Part shown: in pieces, positions 1 to 5,512 of the stretch
Layout of the letters: each line of letters opens with the position of its first letter
Position numbering within the stretch: the first letter of the stretch is position 1
Origin: Phycisphaerae bacterium
GTDB taxonomy: Bacteria > Planctomycetota > Phycisphaerae > UBA1845 > UTPLA1
Assembly: GCA_029259995.1 (NCBI GenBank)
Contig: JAJDEC010000114.1
Coordinates: 1 to 5,512 of the forward strand
Direction: 5' to 3'
DNA: 5,512 bases
The notes under the pieces: model-generated
Database searches by the model: none
What the model saw: the letters and a program-made list of their open reading frames with translations, nothing else
Told to the model about the DNA's origin: nothing
Position numbers and translations under genes: made by a program

Positions 1-2067
1 AATCCGGAGCTGGAGGCGTTTGTCACCGTTCTGTTGCCACGAGAGGATGTTTCCGGTGTTAATGCTGGAGCGCGTGCGAATGATCCTGCTGTGGTAGGGC
101 CCCGACGAACTTGGCTTGATCCACGCTTCGAATGTGAGTGCGTCGACGAGCGTAATCGACTCTGGCCGAGCGACATGGATCAGGTCATTCACGCCATCAA
201 AGAATGCCGACGCGTTCGCCTGCACCAATTCGCACTCGTCCGGTGTGCCATTGGTGTTGCAGTCCGTGCTCTGTCCACACCCTTCAAAATCGCATCCGCC
301 ACCTCCTCCGTCGCAACTGATATCACACTCATCAACGATGCCGTTCCCGTTGCAGTCTTCACAATCATCTGGAATGCCGTTGCCGTTGACATCATTGTCA
401 TCAAGCTCGCATGCGTCGGGAATCGCGTTGACGTTGCAGTCGCCATCTGCGTGTACTCCAAAGTCGAGAATAAACGAACCGCCAGCCATACCGTCACCCG
501 ACGGCAATGGGTTGCCAATGCCATTCGCGCCCGGGTACTCTCCGTCAAGTGGAATTCCCGACGAGCTCTCTACGAGATCCGAAATCACGAGCCGGTAAGC
601 GTCATTTGCAAGAGTGCTCAGAGGTGCGACGGTCAGAGTTCGCGTCGCCTGCACGTAGACCGAATTGAACGACACGACCCAATCATCAGCGTTGCCGAGC
701 ATTCCGTCAGGACCGGCAGATTTCAGCGAAATGTTCGCGGAGTCCAGGGAAGCGGGGTCCATTTCATCGTCAAACTGCAACGCAATCGATCCCGGATACA
801 GGATCTGCGGACACACATCCAACGCAGGTGTCAAAGCGACAACAGTTGGCGCAGTTGTGTCAACACGGAACGGGCTGATCAGCACGCCGCCGGGAAGCAG
901 ATCGGCATTCGCATCGACGGCAATACCATCCGCACCCAACAGTGCGGTCGACGACATCAGGAACATCGGTGCCGCCGATGTCTCCCATTGAGCGGATCCC
1001 CGGGCACCTGAATATCCGTGCCCAGACACATCCGTCAACACGTTTCCGCTTCCCTCGTCCAGCGGATGATAGACCAGAAGCCCCGGCTCGTTTCCGGCGA
1101 GGGGTGTATGCATGCTCGCCTTGATCTGTGCCTGCGTGCGAGTGACATTCCAAACGCGCATTTCATCGATTGAACCGAGGATGTAGTCATACGCACCAGC
1201 CCATCGAGTGTATCCCGAGATCGCAGACTGAAAGAAGGTCTGCATATCACTGATGTCGCACGCGTCTGGCGTAGAGGCGGCAAGCTCGCCGTCGATATAC
1301 AGCTCGACCCCGGAGCCCGAAGCGGAACATGCAATGTGTTGCCACGTGCCGAGCACGACAGAGTTGGTTGCAAGTGCCTGGCTCGAACTTCCGTCAGGTC
1401 GATAACAGTAGAAATTCCAGGCCGCCTGATTGTGTTGAAGAACCGCTCCCGGTACGTCGCGACCGTTCTGTCCCACATCAAAAAGCGCGCCGAATCCATG
1501 CCCGCCGTAGGAGGTACAGCATTCCAGGTGAATCCACGCCTCCCACGTGAAATTCGTACCAAGCGTCTGAAACGCTGCAAGACTCAACGTGGCGACGCTG
1601 TTCGTGAAATGCAGATCATTGCCGGCGCCCGACCGGCTGCTCGCGCTGCCGTAGACGACCCATGCGTAATCGCCATCGGGAAGCGCTTCCGTCAGCGACA
1701 CGCGCAGGCGCGCGCCGCCGTTCTCCGAAGTGATGCCGCTGAATGGAATCAGCGTGTCGTCAGATGCCGGCGTGACATCGTTTGGACCCAGTCGATATAT
1801 GCGAACTGAATCGGTCGTTGCCGTTGCCACATCCACGACATCGGAAAAGTCGATGAGCAAATCCGGCGTGTTCGTATCGATCGCCTGGCCCGCCGCCGGC
1901 GAGGTTCCCGTGAGTACGACATCGGCGCGCGACACCGCGTTCCCGTCAGGAGCACAAACCATCAGGCCCAGCAGCGTCACTATCTGTCGGAGAATTCGAA
2001 TTCGTTGCGCGTGCCTTGGGCTACGTTTTGGCATTGTGACCGAGTGCGGGGTAGCGATAGGATTCAT
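1..2067 (-). CDS. Secreted modular LamG / Ig-like protein with Asp/Asn-rich calcium-binding-type repeats (3' end outside window)
   Basis: I translated the complement by hand; 689 codons from the ATG at 2065-2067 to base 1 are open. Visible order: basic n-region (KRSPRHAQRIRILRQ), hydrophobic core IVTLLGLMVCAP and a possible cleavage site after AVSRA (residue ~48), so the protein is probably exported. Residues ~50-150 look like a bacterial Ig-like (Big_5/SbsA type) domain. Residues ~153-365 are a LamG/concanavalin-like jellyroll, with NFTWEAWIHL, GTWQHIACS, VELYIDGELA, the hallmark GSIDEMRVWNVTRTQAQI and GLLVYHPLDEGSGNVLTDVSGHGYSG. Residues ~403-536 are a second Ig-like domain (TTAPTVVALTPA, FDDEMDPASL). 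Residues ~541-615 hold four D-C/N-x-N-G-x-x-D-x-CE repeats, probably Ca2+-binding. From ~619 a second LamG domain begins (ASAFFDGVNDLIHV, LTFEAWIKPSS) and is cut by the edge. The start is uncertain: an in-frame ATG at 2032-2034 would give a shorter n-region, and neither has a strong Shine-Dalgarno (only GGGA before 2067). The domains indicate a carbohydrate- or protein-binding extracellular role, but the ligand is unknown. Confidence 0.88.
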   Translation of the reverse strand, partial: MNPIATPHSVTMPKRSPRHAQRIRILRQIVTLLGLMVCAPDGNAVSRADVVLTGTSPAAGQAIDTNTPDLLIDFSDVVDVATATTDSVRIYRLGPNDVTPASDDTLIPFSGITSENGGARLRVSLTEALPDGDYAWVVYGSASSRSGAGNDLHFTNSVATLSLAAFQTLGTNFTWEAWIHLECCTSYGGHGFGALFDVGQNGRDVPGAVLQHNQAAWNFYCYRPDGSSSQALATNSVVLGTWQHIACSASGSGVELYIDGELAASTPDACDISDMQTFFQSAISGYTRWAGAYDYILGSIDEMRVWNVTRTQAQIKASMHTPLAGNEPGLLVYHPLDEGSGNVLTDVSGHGYSGARGSAQWETSAAPMFLMSSTALLGADGIAVDANADLLPGGVLISPFRVDTTAPTVVALTPALDVCPQILYPGSIALQFDDEMDPASLDSANISLKSAGPDGMLGNADDWVVSFNSVYVQATRTLTVAPLSTLANDAYRLVISDLVESSSGIPLDGEYPGANGIGNPLPSGDGMAGGSFILDFGVHADGDCNVNAIPDACELDDNDVNGNGIPDDCEDCNGNGIVDECDISCDGGGGGCDFEGCGQSTDCNTNGTPDECELVQANASAFFDGVNDLIHVARPESITLVDALTFEAWIKPSSSGPYHSRIIRTRSSINTGNILSWQQNGDKRLQLRI

Positions 2068-2091
2068 GATTTCCCGATCTATCTTGAACCT

Positions 2092-2104
2092 GACAGTTTC
2101 TGTC
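2092..2104. repeat. Short inverted repeat GACAG-N3-CTGTC upstream of the surface-protein gene
   Basis: Arms GACAG (2092-2096) and CTGTC (2100-2104) are separated by TTT; this sits 25 bases before the ATG at 2067. With the preceding T it shares the core TGACAG-N3-CTGTC with the longer palindrome at 3609-3631. It could be an operator half-site pair or simply chance, since 5-bp arms are common. Confidence 0.4.
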
Positions 2105-2199
2105 TCAAGCCTCTCGAGTCGCAATTCTATCTCGACGACCGATTCGAATCCATTGTGACAGGCCTCGGTTGACCATGATCGCACGCTCTTGCTCACGGC

Positions 2200-2229
2200 G
2201 GGGGGGGGGATCCTGCCCCCGATTCCCCC
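2200..2229. repeat. Ten-G homopolymer followed by two C5 runs (G-tract / inverted repeat)
   Basis: On the + strand, ten consecutive G (2200-2209) are followed by ATCCTG, five C (2216-2220), GATT and five C (2225-2229). The G-run can pair with either C-run, giving alternative hairpins with about 5 G:C pairs; no T-tract follows, so it is not a classical terminator. It lies about 133 bases upstream of the surface-protein ATG and, if that gene used a more distant start (ATG at 2278-2280), would be inside its coding frame. Homopolymers this long are prone to slippage, and also to sequencing error. Confidence 0.8.
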
Positions 2230-2493
2230 GTGGCGACCTATCCGTTGGACGATGGCGTATCGTAGGGCGTTGTTCGACATGATCCACCAATAATCAGTTG
2301 TCCACGAGCACTCCCCGCGTGCAAATATTTTCTGGCTTTGAATTGGCCGCAGGATTCGTGAACCGATTGTGCAGTGCAGTGGCGATGCTGACGTACCTTG
2401 TTTGAATTCGACAATTCCGTTTCATCCATGTCGCTACGCCCAAAAGCCACTACATTCGGTGCAGCTTGGGGAGGGTCTGATCGGAGCGTACTT

Positions 2494-2509
2494 AAGGTAC
2501 GATTACCTT
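2494..2509. repeat. Inverted repeat AAGGTA-CGAT-TACCTT downstream of the HTH gene
   Basis: Six-base perfect arms (2494-2499 and 2504-2509) enclose a four-base loop, 24 to 39 bases beyond the stop of the minus-strand HTH gene. It overlaps a second small palindrome, CGTAC-TTAAG-GTACG (2488-2502), so two mutually exclusive hairpins are possible. Stem G:C content is low and no U-tract follows on the minus strand, so a terminator role is weakly supported. Its right arm is part of one copy of the imperfect TACCTT(T)GTTTGA direct repeat. Confidence 0.35.
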
Positions 2510-2532
2510 TGTTTGAGCGGCCTTGTTCCTGA

Positions 2533-2928
2533 TTATTGATAGGAGTTTTGCCCCCGGCAGCGATGCAGTGTCTCCCAGTCGGGAATCGCACAAATCTCCC
2601 TCAACCCCTTCTCACGCACCGGCTCCCGGCCCTTGGTCACGGGTGGCAGGAACAGCAGCGCCTCCTGGATATCGGGGGCGAGGTGGTTCAAATTCAAGAT
2701 CTGCGTCATGCGTGGCTGTGAGACGTGAGCAAGGCGGGCCAATTCGGTGATGTCGCGAACGGTGCCGTCGCGAAGCATGCGGTCGAACGTGATCGCGTGG
2801 GCCATGAGGCGCGAGATACGTGGAATGCGACCGGCGGGTGCGCCGTCGGTGGGGCGCTTCTCGGATGAGATCGTCTTTCGCCCTCGGGCCTTTTGCGAAA
2901 TGTGTACGATTCGTTTGATCGTGATCAT
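2533..2928 (-). CDS. Small helix-turn-helix protein encoded directly after a serine recombinase (hypothetical)
   Basis: A 131-residue basic protein. Residues ~34-54 (RIPRISRLMAHAITFDRMLR) lead into a helix-turn-helix at ~56-83 (VRDITELARLAHVSQPRMTQ, then ILNLNHLAP), followed by DIQEALLFLPP. This resembles the ParB/KorB-like HTH of short proteins that commonly follow large serine recombinases in Planctomycetota and some Proteobacteria. Family membership is from memory and was not searched. It probably binds DNA; whether it regulates the recombinase, directs site choice or does something else is not established. Its ATG shares bases with the recombinase stop (ATGA) and is preceded by a strong Shine-Dalgarno, so translation is probably coupled. 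The last ~15 residues (ETLHRCRGQNSYQ region) look less conserved than I would expect, so the C-terminus may be altered. Unlike its upstream partner it appears intact. Confidence 0.78.
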   Translation of the reverse strand: MITIKRIVHISQKARGRKTISSEKRPTDGAPAGRIPRISRLMAHAITFDRMLRDGTVRDITELARLAHVSQPRMTQILNLNHLAPDIQEALLFLPPVTKGREPVREKGLREICAIPDWETLHRCRGQNSYQ

Positions 2929-3548
2929 GCCGCAACCTCCTTGGATTTTCTTGAGCGGCGTTTCGATTGCAGTGCGACTTCTGTATCGGTGTCGTCGCTT
3001 GCCGCCTCATCCACCAGCGCCCGAATTCCTGCCGCCTGAAAGCTGACCTTGATACTGCTGTCGGCAGCGTCATATTCCACACGGCTGACGAGCAGGTGGA
3101 ACAACGGACCTTGCTCGCGGCGTGTCTTCGCGTCCCAGAGAGTGTCGAATTCGGATAGGGCCGTCGCCACGTCGTCGGCGCTGATGCTCTCCGCCAGATG
3201 GGTTTGCAAGGCCGTGTCAATCTCCGTCATCCGCCGTTCAGTCGCGTCGGTCTGTTCTGCCAGTTCGGCGGCGCGGCGCACAGGCACGTCGGACTCGTCC
3301 CCAACCAACCCGCGCAATTCCCGATCGCATCGCGCCAGGGCCCGTTTCAGAATCGCCTTCTCGTCGGTGAGTCTCTTGATGGCCGAATCCGCTTGTAACC
3401 GTGCCGCTTCGAGCGTCGCCTCCAGTACCGCAGGATCCTGCCCAATACACGCAATCTGCCCGACGGCGACGCGTTCAATCTCGGCTGCCGGAAGCGACGG
3501 CGTGCAATGGCTCGGGCGAGGATCGATGCGATTTCGGCCAGCCGCTGT
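2925..3548 (-). pseudogene. Large serine recombinase, C-terminal fragment (5' part missing)
   Basis: The open frame runs from the stop at 3549-3551 to TGA at 2925-2927, 207 residues. Recognisable recombinase sequence starts near 3512 with CTPSLPAAEIERVAVGQIAC, the stretch that follows the zinc-ribbon in large serine recombinases. It continues through a charged coiled coil (3320-3420, roughly LEATLEAARLQADSAIKRL) and ends with LSEFDTLWDAKTRREQ, LLVSRVEYDAADSSIKV and FQAAGIRALVDEA plus a Lys/Arg-rich tail, matching the usual C-terminus. The catalytic resolvase domain with its serine, the recombinase domain and most of the zinc ribbon are absent: the frame hits a stop at 3549 and the neighbouring TPR gene occupies the DNA beyond 3749. 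There is no ATG in the frame; a TTG at 3315-3317 could start a ~130-residue tail. It cannot catalyse recombination. Its intact 200-codon frame suggests recent loss or retention for coupling to the HTH gene. Confidence 0.82.
2934..2942 (-). promoter_or_regulatory. Strong Shine-Dalgarno (AAGGAGGTT) for the HTH gene
   Basis: The complement of 2934-2942 reads AAGGAGGTT, an almost complete match to the anti-Shine-Dalgarno of 16S rRNA, with AGGAGG ending 7 bases before the ATG at 2926-2928. It lies inside the last codons of the recombinase frame (the KEVAA tail). It decides the HTH start and implies efficient, probably coupled, translation. Confidence 0.85.
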
Positions 3549-3628
3549 TCAGGTGACAGGTCTTGTGAAAATGCGTATGCAGAGATCAACAGACGCCTGC
3601 CGCGGCCGCGTGTGACAGAATCTGTCAC
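3494..3628 (-). pseudogene. Fragment of a small element-associated ORF, out of frame with the recombinase remnant
   Basis: In the frame beginning at GTG 3626-3628, residues 23-45 read DLSPEQRLAEIASILARAIA then RRR (3494-3562): an amphipathic helical stretch with the look of a real protein. It resembles the 'SPEQR..EIA.ILA.G..R.RR' opening of short ORFs that I recall beside recombinases in planctomycete genomes; this is memory, not a search. After RRR the frame turns into arginine- and serine-rich translation opposite genuine recombinase coding sequence, so the real ORF stops being recognisable around 3490. No Shine-Dalgarno precedes the GTG. The simplest reading is a deletion or frameshift that joined the start of this ORF to the recombinase tail. 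Confidence 0.4.
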
Positions 3629-3631
3629 ACG
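3609..3631. repeat. Perfect inverted repeat, 10-bp arms, 3-base spacer
   Basis: The left arm CGTGTGACAG (3609-3618) is perfectly complementary to the right arm (3622-3631), around a central AAT. No T-tract follows on either strand, so an intrinsic terminator is unlikely. It lies between the end of the TPR gene and the recombinase remnant. Its compact near-dyad form would suit a dimeric regulator's operator or a recombination or attachment site. The inner core recurs in shortened form at 2091-2104. Confidence 0.75.
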
Positions 3632-3748
3632 GGCATTCGGCGTCGGCTGGTTTACTCATGCGGTGGGGGAGGGATGTGTCCGGTGATAGGTGACGCTGCC
3701 GACACTGATTCGAGAGTATTACTGCGACGATCAGGAAATTCTGGCGAC
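3632..3748. other. Short spacer downstream of the TPR gene
   Basis: This is 117 bases between the stop of the TPR protein and the palindrome. A weak hairpin (GTGTC..GG pairing with CCGACAC, about 3677-3703, one bulge, 15-base loop) is present but has no U-tract on the minus strand. A 36-codon frame starting at the ATG complementary to 3657-3659 has no Shine-Dalgarno and no recognisable sequence. I see no gene here. Confidence 0.5.
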
Positions 3749-5512
3749 CTAATCCTTCCATGCGGCGATCTTCGATTCCAGAATTGCGTCGGGTTCAACG
3801 CGATTCCAGAGTCCATACAATTCTCGCATATTGCGTCGGATCCTAAGAATCGGATCTTCAAAAAACGCGTCATGGCGAAACGGAAATTCGGGATCATCTT
3901 TCGTGTATTCGTACGCTCTAGTTAGACGTGCTTCTGCCTCGCGAAATAGTGGAAGAACGGTTTGCTGTAGCGTAAGCCCGTCGTAGTTCTCCTGATTTCT
4001 TACGAATTCGCGAGCTTCCGCAATCATGGCAGCAGCAAGAAGACTTGACGCATTTTGGCAAAGCCAGTCACGGTTTCGGCTTTCCGGTAGTGACGATTCT
4101 CTGATCGCAGCCGCTTGTCTGAGTAGCGGTTCGGCAAGTGAAGCGCATGCGCTGTCATCGAGCTCTAGATACGCGGCTCCAGATGCAACAAACGCGGACG
4201 CCTGGTGGATTGAGCCCGGTTCGCAATCTTCGCCCGCCCTTTCTAAGTATAGGTCGATCTTGGCCTTCGCCTCGTCAATCCGACCGACCTCTCCTAGTAT
4301 CTTGGCAAGGAATCGGAGTGACACCTGACTAACACCTTCCCAAGTGTTTCTATTGGACAGATTGTAATCGAGAAGCCGGCTCTGGCTATTAATCGCGTTC
4401 TCGATCCGACCCTGTTTGTATGCCACCAGAGCATCATAGAATAAATACTCCCAGTACTTTGGGCTGCGCTCGAGGGAATTGTAGGCCGTTTCCAGGTACG
4501 CCCTCAGTTCCTCATTCCGTTCTGCAAGGCTTGAGAATTTGCCCTGTTTTTTCAGGATACTCAGGTAGCGAGACAGATATTTGATAATCAACTTCAGATC
4601 GTCGCCGGCGGTTTTCTTGACCAATTCAAGATGTCGCAAGGCATAGGACTCAGCCTCATCCAGGCGATTCAGTCTTACCAGATTGCGAATAAGCTTGTCA
4701 CAGTTGTTCCAGGTCAGGCCGTGTCGAGCGCCGAACGCGTCAAATACAAATTCGTCCGCCTGCTTCAGTGCCTCCACAGCGTCACTGGGCATGTCTCCGG
4801 CCTCATACGAATATCCAATCTCATGCCACAAACTCGCGATTTCTGAAGTTGATGCAGTAGGTGATTCGGCAATTCGATCAAGCCGGGTCTTCGCAATCTT
4901 GATTGCTGCATCAGCGTTACCTTCTTCGAGATAGGCATTCGCAAGCTGTACATTGAGCCACTCGGTGCGTTCAGCACCTTCAAACGTTCGCTCTATGGCC
5001 AACCATTTCCGGTAAATGGGGATCATTGACTGCCCCGCGATATGCGATTCAATAAGGGAATCGAGCTGATCGACGCGCACCTCAAGCTCGGCGTGCTGCG
5101 GCAAACTCCCGTGGACCCAATTTCTGATTGCCTTGAACTGCAGGTGGACTTCTTCTTCGGAAAACCCGTCCCATGAGTGACCTGACATGTGGCGGGTTTC
5201 CATGAGCCGTGTCGCCAGGCACCAATAGGCCCAACCCAGCTGGCGCGATGGATACTCAAAAAGCCCCTCCCGAATAGCAACGGATTCGCGGGCCAGTTCA
5301 ATTCGTCGATCGGAATCCGTTATGCATTCGGAGAGGAGGTTTAGCGCGTCAGCCAGTTCTGATGGGTCACACTCGTCGCATTGGCGATACAGGTCAATCG
5401 CGCGTTCAAGGTATTCGTGTGCTTTGTCCGTAATGCCCAGATTACGAAATGCCATCCCGAACAATCGGCGTAACGATGCCTCAGCCCCTGGCCGCATGTT
5501 CTCGTTCTGCGC
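3749..5512 (-). CDS. TPR-repeat protein, probably C-terminal part of a planctomycete Ser/Thr protein kinase (5' end outside window)
   Basis: The frame is open from the right edge to TAG at 3749-3751: 587 residues. An ATG at 5495-5497 exists, but the five codons before it (AQNEN) are also open. ASLRRLFGMAFRNLGITDKA immediately after it matches the first TPR that follows the kinase and linker in planctomycete kinases, so I treat this as a 5'-truncated gene. Counting from that Met, clear TPR-like helix pairs lie at ~6-38, ~181-212 (VQLANAYLEEGNADAAIKIA), ~220-252 (HEIGYSYEAGDMPSDAVEAL), ~265-295 (NLVRLNRLDEAESYALRHL), ~350-380 (ALVAYKQGRIENAINSQSRL) and ~392-425 (LAKILGEVGRIDEAKAKIDL), with degenerate repeats to the end (RNMRELYGLWNRVEPDAI). 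TPR solenoids mediate protein-protein contacts, probably in the cytoplasm. No kinase motif (HRD, DFG) is in the window, so the kinase assignment is an inference. A plain TPR scaffold or regulator is the alternative. Confidence 0.83.
   Translation of the reverse strand, partial: AQNENMRPGAEASLRRLFGMAFRNLGITDKAHEYLERAIDLYRQCDECDPSELADALNLLSECITDSDRRIELARESVAIREGLFEYPSRQLGWAYWCLATRLMETRHMSGHSWDGFSEEEVHLQFKAIRNWVHGSLPQHAELEVRVDQLDSLIESHIAGQSMIPIYRKWLAIERTFEGAERTEWLNVQLANAYLEEGNADAAIKIAKTRLDRIAESPTASTSEIASLWHEIGYSYEAGDMPSDAVEALKQADEFVFDAFGARHGLTWNNCDKLIRNLVRLNRLDEAESYALRHLELVKKTAGDDLKLIIKYLSRYLSILKKQGKFSSLAERNEELRAYLETAYNSLERSPKYWEYLFYDALVAYKQGRIENAINSQSRLLDYNLSNRNTWEGVSQVSLRFLAKILGEVGRIDEAKAKIDLYLERAGEDCEPGSIHQASAFVASGAAYLELDDSACASLAEPLLRQAAAIRESSLPESRNRDWLCQNASSLLAAAMIAEAREFVRNQENYDGLTLQQTVLPLFREAEARLTRAYEYTKDDPEFPFRHDAFFEDPILRIRRNMRELYGLWNRVEPDAILESKIAAWKD

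Larger units (their letters stand above)
2068..2532. other. Intergenic spacer / leader, no supported gene
   Basis: This 465-base stretch separates the helix-turn-helix gene from the surface-protein gene. Short frames cross it on both strands, but their translations (for example the minus-strand frame 2238-2591) have no recognisable domain, a random-looking composition and no ribosome site. It holds the promoter and leader of the downstream minus-strand gene if that gene is separately transcribed, but I could not pick a convincing -35/-10 pair. It does hold a ten-G run at 2200-2209, short inverted repeats at 2092-2104 and 2494-2509, and an imperfect direct repeat (TACCTTGTTTGA at 2394-2405, TACCTTTGTTTGA at 2504-2516). 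The reading frame of the surface protein stays open upstream as far as 2421. Confidence 0.6.

Noticed and set aside
34..1011. 325-codon open frame on the + strand
   Set aside because: It lies exactly opposite the LamG protein, whose domains are unmistakable on the minus strand. Its own translation has no domain, and it arises because the complement of the Asp/Asn-rich and GC-biased codons rarely makes stops.
1035..1580. 181-codon minus-strand frame overlapping the surface-protein gene in another phase
   Set aside because: It is a shadow of the LamG domain coding sequence, shifted by one base; Arg/Ser-rich translation without any recognisable fold.
2238..2591. 117-codon minus-strand frame in the spacer
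   Set aside because: Low-complexity, random-like translation with no Shine-Dalgarno. It overlaps the end of the HTH gene, and no motif was recognised.
2612..3220. 202-codon minus-strand frame across the recombinase/HTH junction
   Set aside because: Out of phase with both supported genes; Arg/His/Ser-rich translation typical of a shadow frame.
3485..3515. Programmed -1 frameshift joining the small ORF to the recombinase tail
   Set aside because: The phase difference would fit a -1 shift, but I see no X-XXY-YYZ slippery heptamer and no obvious downstream stem. A genomic deletion or indel is simpler.
3049..3615. 188-codon + strand frame opposite the recombinase remnant
   Set aside because: The opposite strand carries clear recombinase C-terminal sequence; this translation is Ser/Ala/Arg-rich and has no motif.
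3677..3703. Possible terminator hairpin after the TPR gene
   Set aside because: The stem has a bulge and a 15-base loop, and no run of U follows on the minus strand, so it does not meet the pattern of an intrinsic terminator.
1..5512. CRISPR array, tRNA or rRNA genes, insertion-sequence transposase
   Set aside because: I looked for regularly spaced repeats, cloverleaf-like arms with CCA-proximal consensus, and DDE-transposase motifs on both strands and found none.

Overview
All recognisable coding sequence in this window lies on the minus strand. The organism is most likely a member of the Planctomycetota, perhaps a Phycisphaerae-like or uncultured lineage. Three things suggest this: a secreted LamG protein with tandem Asp/Asn-rich 'DCNGNGIPDDCE'-type repeats, a long C-terminal TPR tail of the kind found on planctomycete Ser/Thr protein kinases, and a serine-recombinase tail overlapping a small helix-turn-helix gene, an arrangement I associate with that phylum. 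The assignment is an inference from family resemblance, not from a marker gene.

Layout from left to right: (1) 1-2067 is a large secreted, modular surface or extracellular protein: signal peptide, Ig-like domain, LamG domain, second Ig-like domain, acidic Cys/Asn/Asp repeats, and the start of a second LamG domain. It runs off the left edge, and no stop codon interrupts its 689 visible codons. (2) 2068-2532 is a 465-base non-coding leader and spacer holding a ten-G homopolymer with facing C-runs and several short inverted and direct repeats. (3) 2533-2928 is a 131-residue helix-turn-helix protein with a near-perfect Shine-Dalgarno; its ATG overlaps the stop of the upstream recombinase frame (ATGA). 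(4) 2925-3548 is the C-terminal coiled-coil and tail part of a large serine recombinase that has lost its catalytic and DNA-binding N-terminal domains. (5) 3494-3628 is a short fragment in another frame that seems to be the start of a second small element-associated ORF, joined or frameshifted into the recombinase remnant. (6) 3609-3631 is a perfect 10-bp-arm inverted repeat. (7) 3749-5512 is the C-terminal TPR solenoid (587 visible residues) of a protein whose N-terminus, possibly a protein kinase domain, lies beyond the right edge.

The three blocks look functionally independent: a signalling or scaffold protein, the remnant of an integrated mobile element, and an exported structural or adhesive protein. 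I see no complete novel system. The most interesting items are the intact, well-translated HTH gene left beside a beheaded recombinase, the two related TGACAG-N3-CTGTC inverted repeats on either side of that remnant, and the poly-G tract upstream of the surface-protein gene.
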